Assembly: GCF_000757485.1 (NCBI RefSeq)
Contig: NZ_JPYO01000045.1
Location: 258,121-322,120, forward strand
Source: Achromobacter sp. RTa
GTDB taxonomy: Bacteria > Pseudomonadota > Gammaproteobacteria > Burkholderiales > Burkholderiaceae_B
Direction of reading: 5' to 3'
Length of the DNA stretch: 64,000 nucleotides
Every line of letters begins with the position of its first letter. Position 1 is the stretch's first letter. Both the position numbers and the translations under genes were made by a program. Positions 54,606 through 63,620 of this stretch are shown here, one piece after another. The notes beneath the pieces are model-generated. The model saw only the letters and a program-made list of their open reading frames with translations, did no database searches and was not told where the DNA came from.

Positions 54606-54807
54606 ATGTCTGCCTCCGTTACCGCCGATATCTTGAATTTCATCGAGCAGGCTCGAGGAAGTCGAGGTCGAGAAGCTGGGCAATGCCTGCAAATGCTTCT
54701 TCCATTGCATCGTGACGGGCGGCGAGATCCGGCCGGAAACCGACGAAACGCTGGCTTGCGGTTTTTTTCCGGTGGACGGCTTGCCCGCCTTGTCGTTGCG
54801 GCGGTAG
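54606..54807 (+). pseudogene. Nudix hydrolase gene with its middle deleted
   Basis: The first 17 codons read MSASVTADILNFIEQAR, the N-terminal segment seen in Nudix hydrolases with the Hydrolase_N-type lead domain. After a frame change the sequence continues LGNACKCFFHCIVTGGEIRP then ETDETLACGFFPVDGLPALS, the C-terminal strand and helix of the same family. The Nudix box and ~120 residues between are missing. A non-functional deletion remnant. Confidence 0.5.
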
Positions 54808-55003
54808 CTTGTTCGCGCGCAAACGGACCCGCTGCCGATCCGGACTTTTAGGGGAAAATTCAGTCAGGCAGGAAAGTGTGATGGCGCCGTAAGCGGGAGA
54901 AGGCGGGGCGCTTCAAGCATCGGCGTTCCATGGCTGAGAGACGGCTTCGATTTGGCAGATGCCGATGCTGGCGCTTTGAAATACTGGCGGGCGGGAAAGA
55001 AAA

Positions 55004-56896
55004 ATGGAAAAGAAGCGGGAGAAGATCAAGAAGAGGGTGATGGCGGCCTTGGAACTGCCATCCGCGCCGGCGGAGGAGTTGGCGGCAGTCTTGCGGGAGG
55101 TCAAACTGCACCGCCTCTATGTCGATCCGGACATAACAGACCTTCTTCGGAAGCAAGGCGGCGTTCGGGACGTGCAAGAGCTCCTGGCAGATGCCGATAT
55201 TCTTGTGGCGCTGGATCGTTCATTTACCGACCGTATCGCCGCCATCGGCGCAAGATTCGATTCCCGGTCCGATGAGCTCTATCACACGATGCTGGCGCAC
55301 GAGCAACAGCTCAGATCCACCTGTGGGTTGCCGACTTACGAGCATTTCAATACCGCCATCGAGGTGAAGTTCCTGGACGAGGGTCATTACAAGAACCCCT
55401 TGGACTTCGGCGCCTCGGTGGACTACGCCATGTCTTACTTCTCTCTCACGCTGCGGTCGTTCCTGGAAGCGGGGGAGAAGATGGGCGCGCACTATGAAAG
55501 TGCGAAATTCGACGCGGCATGCCTGCATCTTCCCCTGAGTGGCGAATGGGCGATTTTCCACGAACGACGGTCAATCTGGGAACACGGGCATGCGAAGGGA
55601 ACGCGGCATGAGAACGTTGTGGTCTTCGATGCCAGCAAGTCTGAATTGCTGTCCGCGTTCAGGGTGTCGCTCAGCCGGCTTCGCGGCGTTAGGCAAGGAG
55701 AGTCTTTTAATCCTATGACCCATCCGGCGGTCAGCGGTTCAACCCGGAAATTACCTATCGATGGGTTCAGGTCGAACGACGAGGTGAAGTCCGCATACAT
55801 GACGGCTCAGCAGTTCTACTCGGAAGATCTGCGGGAGGAAGTCCGTGGAGCCAGGTTGTGCGAATGGGTTCGCGCCTATACGGTAGTCAAGGAGATTGCG
55901 AAGAAGCACATTGAATCGCATCCCTTGATTGGGCAGCCGGCGACGTTGCTGTTGCACAAGAACGCCGATTTTTTCCTGGCCGAGTTTGTCGCGGCGGGAA
56001 TCCCGGTGAAATCCGCCGAGCAGATTCTGTGCCGCTTCACCTTCAATGCGTCTTCGAAGGACATTCTTGATGCGCCATTGATCCCCTTCAATGGTGAACT
56101 GGTCCTGGTTCCTACGGCGGCCATGCTGATCGAGCCGGCTTTTTCTCTGGAGTCTCTCCTGAAAAGCATAAGAAGCAAGCGGGACGAGCCAAACCATGAG
56201 CTGCAGTTCATCGGGCCGGGCTTCGAGAAACTGACTCGCCGGGTATTGACGGATGCAGGCATCGTCGCGAGAAAGGTCAAGCATAAGAACCGGGACTGTG
56301 ATGTGGCCTTCGTGCTGGAAGAGGACGTCTTGTTCCTGTGCGAGTGCAAGGGCCGGTTCCAGACCAGCGATTTCCGCAGCTACGTGGAACTGGAGGTTGA
56401 GCTTGGCCGGGATGCCGCCCAACAACATCGGAAGACGTGCGACTACTTCGAGAGCAATTTGGCCCACGTCCGGGACCGGCTTGGGCTTGCGCCGGCATGG
56501 GCGCCGTCCAGGGTGGTGAGGGTGATCTTGACGTCCGCAAAGCTGGGGCGGGTGAGAATAAGCGAGGACTTTTACGTCATTGACGAGAACATGTTCTATG
56601 CCTTCTTTGCCCGCAAAAAGCTCTCCATGCGGCCTCTGGCGTCCCGGCGGCGCACCTTCGTCCACGATGCGCGCCTGGACGGCCCAATCACAGTGGACGC
56701 GTTTGTCGCCTACATGAACGATCCGCCCAGCATTTCACGGACTCGCATGTTGCTGGAGGAGCGTGAGGTGCACTTTGAGCTGGACGGCCGCAATATCACG
56801 TTCAAGGATGTCGAGTGCTATGGAGAGTTGCTGAAGGAGCATAAGGCGGGCACGGTATGGACTTTCCCCGGAACGACGGTCCATCACTATTCCTGA
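55004..56896 (+). CDS. Large orphan protein with PD-(D/E)XK nuclease-like core
   Basis: 630 residues, no signal peptide. The N-terminal ~60 are charged and helical; the middle ~350 residues (for example HYKNPLDFGASVDYAMSYFS, EWVRAYTVVKEIAKKHIESH) match no family I know. Residues ~400-470 form a restriction-like core: Glu 408 in GPGFEKLTRRVL, Asp 433 in NRDCDVAFVL and Glu 447/Lys 449 in FLCECKGRF. The Arg/His-rich tail is unassigned. Composition is host-like and no mobile genes flank it. Preceded by a broken Nudix gene and followed by a P-type ATPase; it seems to be a single-gene unit. A role in DNA defence or repair is inference. Confidence 0.6.
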   Translation: MEKKREKIKKRVMAALELPSAPAEELAAVLREVKLHRLYVDPDITDLLRKQGGVRDVQELLADADILVALDRSFTDRIAAIGARFDSRSDELYHTMLAHEQQLRSTCGLPTYEHFNTAIEVKFLDEGHYKNPLDFGASVDYAMSYFSLTLRSFLEAGEKMGAHYESAKFDAACLHLPLSGEWAIFHERRSIWEHGHAKGTRHENVVVFDASKSELLSAFRVSLSRLRGVRQGESFNPMTHPAVSGSTRKLPIDGFRSNDEVKSAYMTAQQFYSEDLREEVRGARLCEWVRAYTVVKEIAKKHIESHPLIGQPATLLLHKNADFFLAEFVAAGIPVKSAEQILCRFTFNASSKDILDAPLIPFNGELVLVPTAAMLIEPAFSLESLLKSIRSKRDEPNHELQFIGPGFEKLTRRVLTDAGIVARKVKHKNRDCDVAFVLEEDVLFLCECKGRFQTSDFRSYVELEVELGRDAAQQHRKTCDYFESNLAHVRDRLGLAPAWAPSRVVRVILTSAKLGRVRISEDFYVIDENMFYAFFARKKLSMRPLASRRRTFVHDARLDGPITVDAFVAYMNDPPSISRTRMLLEEREVHFELDGRNITFKDVECYGELLKEHKAGTVWTFPGTTVHHYS

Positions 56897-57139
56897 CGGT
56901 ATCGGGCGCGTCGGGCCCCCCGCCTCGGAGCCTTTACCGCGGTGGCTTATTTTCAATAGCCAATAGCTATTGATTGGAGACGGCGCACGGCAGGGGCGGC
57001 CGCCAGGTGTGTACGCCATATGACATTCCGCCTGCGGGCGGGAAGGCGGGGAACAGCCTGAGAGCCCTTATGCTGATAGACTCGAATGGACCGTTCCTGT
57101 CGCGATGTGTCCACCAAGCTACGAAGGCATATCCCATCG

Positions 57140-59857
57140 ATGACTTCCTCCGATCGCCCATTCTCAGAACAAGAAGATTGGCATGCGCGGCCGGCGACGG
57201 CCGTGGAGGAAGCATTACAGGCCCGTCCGACGGGCCTGACGGAAGACGAGGCCCGGGGCCGGCTGGCCCGCTACGGGCCGAACCGCCTGGTAGAGGCGCG
57301 GCGCCAGGGCGCGTTGATGCGCTTCCTGCGCCAGTTCCACAATATCCTGCTCTACGTGATGATGGGCTCGGCCGTCATTACGGCGCTGCTGGGGCATTGG
57401 ATCGATACGGCCGTGCTGCTGGCGGCGGTGATCGTCAACGCCATTATCGGCTTCATCCAGGAAGGCAAGGCGGAAAGCGCCATGGACGCGATCCGGGGCA
57501 TGCTTTCGCCGCACGCCATGGTGCTGCGCGACGGCGCGCGCAGCGATATCGACGCGGCCGGGCTGGTGCCGGGCGACCAGGTGTTGCTGGCGTCCGGAGA
57601 CCGCGTGCCCGCGGACCTGCGGCTGGTCGAGACCAGGGAATTGCGTGTCGAGGAAGCCGCGCTTACCGGGGAATCGCTGCCGGGGGAAAAGCAGGCCGAA
57701 CCCGTGGCCGGGGACGCCCCGCTGGGCGACCGCCATTGCATGGCGTATTCGGGCACCGTGGTGGTGCATGGGCAGGCGCGCGGCGTGGTGGTGGCCACCG
57801 GCGCGGACACGGAGCTGGGCCGCATCAATCAGCTGCTCTCGGGCATCGACAGCATGACCACGCCGTTGCTGCGTCAGGTGGATCACTTTGGCCGCGTGCT
57901 GGCGGTGGCGATCCTGGCGCTTTCGGCGCTGCTGTTCGCCGTGGGCACGTGGTGGCTGGCCCATCCGCCGGCGGAGATGTTCATGATGGTCGTGGCGCTG
58001 GCGGCGTCGGCGATTCCAGAGGGGCTGCCGGCCATCATGACCGTCACTCTGGCGCTGGGCGTCCAGCGCATGGCTCGGCGCCAGGCGGTCGTGCGGCGGC
58101 TTCCGGCGGTGGAGGCCCTGGGCTCGGTGACGGTGATCTGCTCCGACAAGACGGGCACGCTCACCCGCAACGAGATGACGGTGCAGCGCGTGGTGTGCGC
58201 CAGCGCGGCGGTGGATGTCAGCGGGGTGGGGTATGAGCCGTCGGGCGAGTGCAGCATCGATGGCCGTCCCGTCGATCCGGCCAGCCATTCTTCGCTGGAG
58301 CTGGCGATTCGCGCCGGCGTGCTGTGCAATGACGCCGTGCTGCGGGAAGAGGGCGGCGCCTGGCGCGTCGAGGGCGACCCCACCGAAGGGGCGTTGCTGG
58401 TCCTGGGAGGCAAGGCGGGCCTGACGCAGTCGGCGGGCCAGCAGGCATGGCCTCGCCGGGATTCGATTCCGTTCGAGTCCGAGCATCGTTTCATGGCGAC
58501 CTATCACGAGGCCGGGCCGGGCGCGCCATGGATTTTCGTGAAGGGCGCTCCCGAGCGGGTGCTGGACATGTGCGACGCGCAGGCCGGCCGCGATGGGATG
58601 CCTCAGGCGCTGGACGTCGACTACTGGCGGCGCATGGCCACCGACACGGCGGCCAAGGGGCTGCGGGTGCTGGGGCTGGCCTGCAAGCGCGCCCGTCCGG
58701 CGGGCGGCGCCCTGGATTTTGAGGACGTGGAGGGCGGCTTCATGCTGCTGGCGCTGGTGGGCATGATGGACCCGCCGCGCGCGGAGGCGATCGCAGCCGT
58801 GGCCCAATGCCATCAGGCGGGGATCCAGGTCAAGATGATCACCGGCGACCACGCCGAGACCGCGCGCGCGATCGGCGCCCAGCTGGATATCGGCGTGGGC
58901 AAGCCGGCGGTCACGGGCGCGGAGGTGGCGCTGATGGACGACGCGGCGCTGCGGCGGATGGTGATGGGCGTGGACATCTACTCGCGCGCCAGCCCCGAGC
59001 ACAAGCTGCGCCTGGTCCAGGCGATGCAGGCGCAGGGGCAGGTGGTTTCCATGACGGGCGACGGCGTGAACGATGCGCCTGCCCTCAAGCGCGCCGATGT
59101 CGGCGTGGCGATGGGCCTGAAGGGCACCGAGGCGGCCAAGGAGGCGGCCGACGTGGTATTGGCCGACGATAACTTCGCGACGATCGCCGCGGCGGTGCGC
59201 GAAGGCCGCGCCGTGTACGACAACCTGAAGAAGTTCGTGCTGTTCATGCTGCCCACCAATGGCGGCGAAGGCCTGCTGGTGATCGCGGCCATCCTGTTCC
59301 AGATCACCCTGCCGCTCACGCCGGCGCAGGTGTTGTGGATCAACCTGGTGACGTCCAGCACGCTGGGGCTGGCGCTGGCCTTCGAGCCGGCGGAGCCCGG
59401 CATCATGCGGCATCGCCCGCGGCCGCCTGGCGAACCGCTGCTATCGCGGCTCTTCGTGCAGCGCGTGCTGGTGGTGTCGGTATTGATGATGGCAGGCGCG
59501 CTGGGTCTGTTCCTGTGGGAGCTTTCCAACGGCATGTCGGTGGACCGCGCCAGGACCATGGCGGTCAACGCCGTGGTCGCGGCGGAAATGTTCTACCTGA
59601 TCAATAGCCGCCATATCTACGATTCCGTGCTCAGCCGCGAAGGCCTGTTCGGCAATCGATACGTGTGGATCGCCATCGGCGCCTGCGTGGCGCTGCAACT
59701 GGCCTACACGTACACGCCCTTCATGCATGCCGTATTCGGCTCGGTGCCGCTGGGCTGGCGTGAGTGGCTGGACGTGCTCGGCGCCGGACTCCTGGTGTTC
59801 GCCGGCGCCGAGATCGAGAAGTACGTGATGCGCCGCAGGCGCGTCAGGCGGGCTTGA
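57140..59857 (+). CDS. P-type cation-transporting ATPase (P2A-like)
   Basis: 905 residues from ATG 57140 (a further ATG at 57086 lacks a ribosome site). N-terminal cation ATPase domain (LTEDEARGRLARYGPNRLVE), actuator TGES loop (AALTGESLPGEK), the ion-binding helix IPEGLPAIMTV, phosphorylation Asp 336 in CSDKTGTLTRNEM, KGAPERVLDMC for ATP binding and TGDGVNDAPALKRADVG. The IPEGLP motif and lack of a heavy-metal Cys domain place it with Ca/Mn-type or bacterial PacL-like pumps. Exports a divalent cation across the inner membrane. Its 3' end overlaps the convergent alcohol dehydrogenase by 14 bases. Confidence 0.9.
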   Translation: MTSSDRPFSEQEDWHARPATAVEEALQARPTGLTEDEARGRLARYGPNRLVEARRQGALMRFLRQFHNILLYVMMGSAVITALLGHWIDTAVLLAAVIVNAIIGFIQEGKAESAMDAIRGMLSPHAMVLRDGARSDIDAAGLVPGDQVLLASGDRVPADLRLVETRELRVEEAALTGESLPGEKQAEPVAGDAPLGDRHCMAYSGTVVVHGQARGVVVATGADTELGRINQLLSGIDSMTTPLLRQVDHFGRVLAVAILALSALLFAVGTWWLAHPPAEMFMMVVALAASAIPEGLPAIMTVTLALGVQRMARRQAVVRRLPAVEALGSVTVICSDKTGTLTRNEMTVQRVVCASAAVDVSGVGYEPSGECSIDGRPVDPASHSSLELAIRAGVLCNDAVLREEGGAWRVEGDPTEGALLVLGGKAGLTQSAGQQAWPRRDSIPFESEHRFMATYHEAGPGAPWIFVKGAPERVLDMCDAQAGRDGMPQALDVDYWRRMATDTAAKGLRVLGLACKRARPAGGALDFEDVEGGFMLLALVGMMDPPRAEAIAAVAQCHQAGIQVKMITGDHAETARAIGAQLDIGVGKPAVTGAEVALMDDAALRRMVMGVDIYSRASPEHKLRLVQAMQAQGQVVSMTGDGVNDAPALKRADVGVAMGLKGTEAAKEAADVVLADDNFATIAAAVREGRAVYDNLKKFVLFMLPTNGGEGLLVIAAILFQITLPLTPAQVLWINLVTSSTLGLALAFEPAEPGIMRHRPRPPGEPLLSRLFVQRVLVVSVLMMAGALGLFLWELSNGMSVDRARTMAVNAVVAAEMFYLINSRHIYDSVLSREGLFGNRYVWIAIGACVALQLAYTYTPFMHAVFGSVPLGWREWLDVLGAGLLVFAGAEIEKYVMRRRRVRRA

Positions 59858-60944
59858 CGGCCACCTTCAGCACGTTGTCGCGCTGGTGCGCGAACAGGTC
59901 GTAGGCCTCGACGATGTCGTCGAGCTTGTATTGGTGGGTGACCATCACGCCGAGGTCCACGCGGCCGGACTGGATCACGTTCATCAGGCGGCGCATGCGT
60001 TCCTTGCCGCCGGGGCACAGCGCCGTGTTGATCTTGTGGTCGCCCAGGCCGGCCGCGAACGCGCTCACGGGAATCTTCAGGTCTTCGGAATAGACCCCCA
60101 GGCTGGATAGGGTGCCGCCGGGCTTGAGCACGCGCAGGGCCGATTCGAAGGTGCTTTGCAGCCCCAGGGCCTCGATGGCCGAATCGACGCCGCGCCCGCC
60201 GGTAAGGCGCAGGATCTCTTGCACGACATCGCAGTCGCGGAAGTTCAGCGTCACGTCGGCGCCCAGCGCCCGCGCCACGTCCAGCCGGTGGGCGTTGCCG
60301 TCGACGGCGATGATGGTGGAGGCTCCCAGGAGCCGGGCGCCGGCCGTGGCGCACAGGCCGATCGGGCCCTGGGCGAAGACCGCGACCACGTCGCCGATGC
60401 GGATGTTGGCGTTCTCCGCGCCCTTGAATCCCGTGGACATGATGTCCGGGCACATCAGCACCTGTTCGTCCGTCAGGCCGTCGGGCACCGGCGCCAGGTT
60501 GGCCTGCGCGTCCGGCACGAGCACGTACTCGGCCTGGGTGCCGTCGATCTTGTTGCCGAACCGCCAGCCGGCGGTGGCCTGGTAGCCGTGGCAGCCGCAA
60601 AGCCCCATCGCCGCGAGGTAGCTGCCGTCTTGCGACGCGACGCCGTCCTGGGCCGCGTACGAATTGAAGTTGGGGCAGATCGCCCCTGCGATGACGCGCT
60701 GCCCTTCCTGGTAGCCGGTCACCGCGCTGCCGAGCTTTTCAATGATGCCGACGGGTTCATGGCCGATGGTCAGCCCGGGCGCCACCGGATACTCGCCCTT
60801 GAGAATATGGATGTCCGTGCCGCAGATCGTGGTGGTGGTGATGCGGATCAGGGCATCGTTGGGCCCCACGTCCGGTATCGGCTTGTCGACGATGTCGATG
60901 CGGCCGGGCTCGACAAAGACAGCGGCTTTCATCATGGCGGGCAT
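59844..60944 (-). CDS. Zinc-dependent alcohol dehydrogenase (MDR family)
   Basis: 366 residues from ATG 60944 (GGAGA six bases before). Catalytic zinc ligands: Cys in TTTTICGTDIHILKGEYP, His/Glu in TIGHEPVGIIEKLG, and Asp or Cys later near CPDIMSTGFKGAE. The NAD site is FAQGPIGLCATAGARLLGAS. The four-Cys structural zinc loop of horse-liver type is replaced by CPNFNSYAAQDGVASQDG, as in the subgroup of isopropanol/butanediol-type enzymes. Oxidises a secondary or short alcohol; context gives no substrate. Confidence 0.88.
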   Translation of the reverse strand: MPAMMKAAVFVEPGRIDIVDKPIPDVGPNDALIRITTTTICGTDIHILKGEYPVAPGLTIGHEPVGIIEKLGSAVTGYQEGQRVIAGAICPNFNSYAAQDGVASQDGSYLAAMGLCGCHGYQATAGWRFGNKIDGTQAEYVLVPDAQANLAPVPDGLTDEQVLMCPDIMSTGFKGAENANIRIGDVVAVFAQGPIGLCATAGARLLGASTIIAVDGNAHRLDVARALGADVTLNFRDCDVVQEILRLTGGRGVDSAIEALGLQSTFESALRVLKPGGTLSSLGVYSEDLKIPVSAFAAGLGDHKINTALCPGGKERMRRLMNVIQSGRVDLGVMVTHQYKLDDIVEAYDLFAHQRDNVLKVAVKPA

Positions 60945-61162
60945 GGCGGTCTCCTGAAATGCATGTCGGGGGGAATTGTCAGCGTAGCGCGTCTGGCGGC
61001 GTCTCCGGCGGGACATTGTTTGCGCCAGATCAATTTCCCCGTGAACTGGCGGACGAGGCGCGGGCGGTTTTAGTGAAAGGCCTGAACGTGGAAAATGCAG
61101 TCTGGCTTTGCATCCGGGCGAGGCGGGCTGGCGGGGGATGCGGTTTTGAGTGCGGCCGGAGC

Positions 61163-61179
61163 TACCTGAAATACAGGTA
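61163..61179. promoter_or_regulatory. Putative HipB operator
   Basis: TACCTGAAATACAGGTA is a 17-bp palindrome (TACCTG-N5-CAGGTA) about 60 bases before hipB, with the inverted half-site pattern of HipB operators (TATCC-N8-GGATA in E. coli). A further partial dyad, AAATACAGGTATTT, overlaps it. Autoregulation of hipBA is expected. Confidence 0.55.
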
Positions 61180-61238
61180 TTTGACGTATATTTGTATTTC
61201 AACTAACTTACTTTTATTCGAATTCCAGGTATCGCACC

Positions 61239-61502
61239 ATGCCTCTGCCTTCCCAGGTCCTGGTTACCGCCACCCAGCTCGGGGCCGAGCTGCAGGCTGC
61301 TCGCAAGGTCAAAGGGCTGACCCAGTCGGCCTTGGCCGAGCGCATCGGCCTCAGCCAGTCGCGTGTGTCCCATCTGGAGTTGAACGCCCATGAACTGAGC
61401 GTCGAGCAATTGCTGGCCTGGTGCGCGGCGCTGGGGCTGGAGTTGGCGCTGGCGCCGCGGGGCAGCGACGACTTGCCGTCCGGTAACCCGCCGGAGTGGT
61501 GA
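61239..61502 (+). CDS. hipB: HipB-like antitoxin (XRE HTH)
   Basis: 87 residues. XRE helix-turn-helix in LTQSALAERIGLSQSRVSHL, the usual core of HipB, with a longer N-terminus (LPSQVLVTATQLGAELQAAR) and a C-terminal tail rich in Pro and Gly. It represses the operon together with HipA and neutralises HipA. ATG of hipA follows its TGA after one base, so translation is coupled. Confidence 0.85.
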   Translation: MPLPSQVLVTATQLGAELQAARKVKGLTQSALAERIGLSQSRVSHLELNAHELSVEQLLAWCAALGLELALAPRGSDDLPSGNPPEW

Positions 61503-61503
61503 C

Positions 61504-62844
61504 ATGGGCCGCAAGTCGCACAGCCGCAGTCTCTCCATCTGGACCAACGGAATCCATGTGGCGCGGTGGACGGTGCCGGCGCGCGGGGAGATGGAACTGC
61601 AATACAGCGCGGAATGGGTGGGCGCGGATGCCGGTCGGCCTCTCTCCCTGTCGCTGCCCTTCAATTTGCAGAACCTGCCGGTCAAGGGTGAGAAGGTCGC
61701 GAATTACTTCGACAATCTATTGCCTGACAGCGATGCCATACGCAGGCGGGTGGCGGAACGCTTCCGGACGGGATCGACCGATCCCTTCGATCTGCTGACG
61801 GCCATCGGGCGGGATTGCGTGGGGGCGGTGCAGATCCTTGGAGAGGACGAGATTCCGGAAGGGATCGACCGCATCGAGGGAGTGCCGCTGTCCGAGGAGG
61901 ACATCGAGCGGCACCTGGTGGAGACCGTCGCGCCGCAGGCTTTTGGCGCGGGCCGCGACCCCGACGCGGACTTCCGCATTTCCTTGGCCGGTGCGCAGGA
62001 GAAGACCGCATTCCTGCGGTGGGGCGGCCAATGGCTCGCACCGCGGGGAGCCACGCCTACGAGCCATATCTTCAAGCTCCCGCTGGGTCTGGTGGGCGGG
62101 CGGCGGGCGGACTTCAGTACCTCGGTCGACAACGAATGGCTGTGCCTCAGGCTGTTGAAGGCCTATGGATTGGACGTGGCGGACGCGCGCATCGAGACCT
62201 TCGGCCGTCAGCGCGTGTTGGTGGTCGAGCGTTTCGACCGGCGCATCGCGCCGAACGGGCAGTCGCTGTTGCGGCTGCCGCAGGAAGATTTCTGTCAGGT
62301 CGAAGGCTGCTCGCCGTTGCGCAAGTACGAGAGCGATGGCGGCCCCGGGCTCAAGGCCTTGTTCGCTACGCTACGGCAGTCGGCGAATGCCGAGGCCGAC
62401 ATGAAGACGTTGATGGCCGCGCAGATCCTGTTCTGGCTGCTGCGGGCGCCCGATGGCCACGCCAAGAACTTCAGCATCCAGCTGCTGCCTCGTGGACGCT
62501 TTCGGCTGACCCGCTTGTACGACGTGATGTCCGCCTATCCCGTGCTGGGCGATGGTCCAAGCCAGTGGTCGCCCCATGAGGTCAAATTGGCCATGGCCCT
62601 GGTGGGCAAGAACAGGCACTACGAGATGCACGGTATCCAGCGGCGGCACTTCAGCAGTACGGCTCGCAAGTTCGGTTATGCGCCTGGCGCGGAGCCGCTC
62701 GTCCAGGAGATTCTCGCGCATACTCCCGCGGCCATCGCGGCGGCTCATGCCGACCTGCCAGGGGATTTTTCGCCCCGCGTCGCCGACACGATTCTGGGGG
62801 GAGTGGAGCAGGCCGCGCGCGCGCTCGAGAAAATGGCTCCGTAG
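61504..62844 (+). CDS. hipA: HipA-family serine/threonine kinase toxin
   Basis: 446 residues, full HipA length (E. coli 440). The N-terminal domain has FDNLLPDSDAIRRRVAERF; the P-loop-like autophosphorylation segment is SLAGAQEKTAFLRWGG with Ser as the E. coli Ser150 equivalent. Catalytic Asp lies in RAPDGHAKNFSIQ and the metal Asp in LYDVMSAYPVLG. HipA kinases phosphorylate glutamyl-tRNA synthetase in E. coli, causing persistence; the target here is unproven. All catalytic residues look intact. Confidence 0.88.
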   Translation: MGRKSHSRSLSIWTNGIHVARWTVPARGEMELQYSAEWVGADAGRPLSLSLPFNLQNLPVKGEKVANYFDNLLPDSDAIRRRVAERFRTGSTDPFDLLTAIGRDCVGAVQILGEDEIPEGIDRIEGVPLSEEDIERHLVETVAPQAFGAGRDPDADFRISLAGAQEKTAFLRWGGQWLAPRGATPTSHIFKLPLGLVGGRRADFSTSVDNEWLCLRLLKAYGLDVADARIETFGRQRVLVVERFDRRIAPNGQSLLRLPQEDFCQVEGCSPLRKYESDGGPGLKALFATLRQSANAEADMKTLMAAQILFWLLRAPDGHAKNFSIQLLPRGRFRLTRLYDVMSAYPVLGDGPSQWSPHEVKLAMALVGKNRHYEMHGIQRRHFSSTARKFGYAPGAEPLVQEILAHTPAAIAAAHADLPGDFSPRVADTILGGVEQAARALEKMAP

Positions 62845-62917
62845 CGGGGCGGGGCTGCCAGCCCGGTTTCGAGGACAGCCTGGCAGGCTTGTCGCCGCCG
62901 TGCGCAGGCGTCGCGCC

Positions 62918-63517
62918 TCATGCGTGGAGCGCCGCCATTTCCCTATGCGCATTGGCCAGCCCGGCCGCGACGCCGTGCGGCTTGATGTCCAGGCCTTCCG
63001 CATAGACGAACTTCACGTCCGTGATGCCCATCAGGCCCAGCACCGCCTGCAGGTACGGGGTGACCGCGTCCGTGGCCTGGCCGACGTGCACGCCGCCCCG
63101 GGAGCTGAACACGATCGCCCTGACGCCTTCGACCAGCCCAAGCGGGTAGGTTTCGGTGTAGCGGAACGTCACGCGCGCCCGGGCCACCAGGTCGAACCAG
63201 TTCTTCAGCTGGGTCGGCACGTTGAGGTTGTACATGGGGGCGCCGATCAGGAGAAGGTCGCTGCATTTCAGTTCGGCGATCAGTTCGTCGGACAACGCGA
63301 CCGCCTTGCGGGCGCGCTCGCTTTGGGAGGGGGCGCCGCGCAGGGCATGGAACAACTCGTTGTCGAGCACGGGCAGGTCCAGGCTGGCGAGGTCGCGCAC
63401 GCGCACATCGTCGTCATGGCCCTTGGCCTGGCGTTCGGCCAGGAAGCTGCCGATCAGGGCGTTGGTCTGCGACTGGTCGCCGTTGATGCTGGATTGGAGT
63501 ACGAGAATGCGGGCCAT
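62918..63517 (-). CDS. azoR: FMN-dependent NADH-azoreductase
   Basis: 199 residues of the AzoR family: MARILVLQSSINGDQSQTNA at the start (FMN phosphate loop), LLIGAPMYNLNVPTQLKNWF for flavin contact, and FSSRGGVHVG. Reduces azo dyes and quinones with NADH; in quinone stress it protects by two-electron reduction. Divergent from a LysR-type gene, with an inverted repeat between. Confidence 0.9.
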   Translation of the reverse strand: MARILVLQSSINGDQSQTNALIGSFLAERQAKGHDDDVRVRDLASLDLPVLDNELFHALRGAPSQSERARKAVALSDELIAELKCSDLLLIGAPMYNLNVPTQLKNWFDLVARARVTFRYTETYPLGLVEGVRAIVFSSRGGVHVGQATDAVTPYLQAVLGLMGITDVKFVYAEGLDIKPHGVAAGLANAHREMAALHA

Positions 63518-63552
63518 TTGGAACCTCTACGCGTCAAGTCGATGAAATGATT

Positions 63553-63585
63553 CTATCGCTCCAAATTTGTCTCCAAAAGCGATAG
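63553..63585. promoter_or_regulatory. Inverted repeat between azoR and LysR gene
   Basis: CTATCGCT (63553-63560) and AGCGATAG (63578-63585) form an 8-bp perfect dyad with a 17-base spacer, centred between divergent starts. Position and spacing fit a LysR-type regulator site for azoR control. Confidence 0.5.
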
Positions 63586-63620
63586 TATTTATACATTGAG
63601 TAGAGTTTTTATCTCCAATT

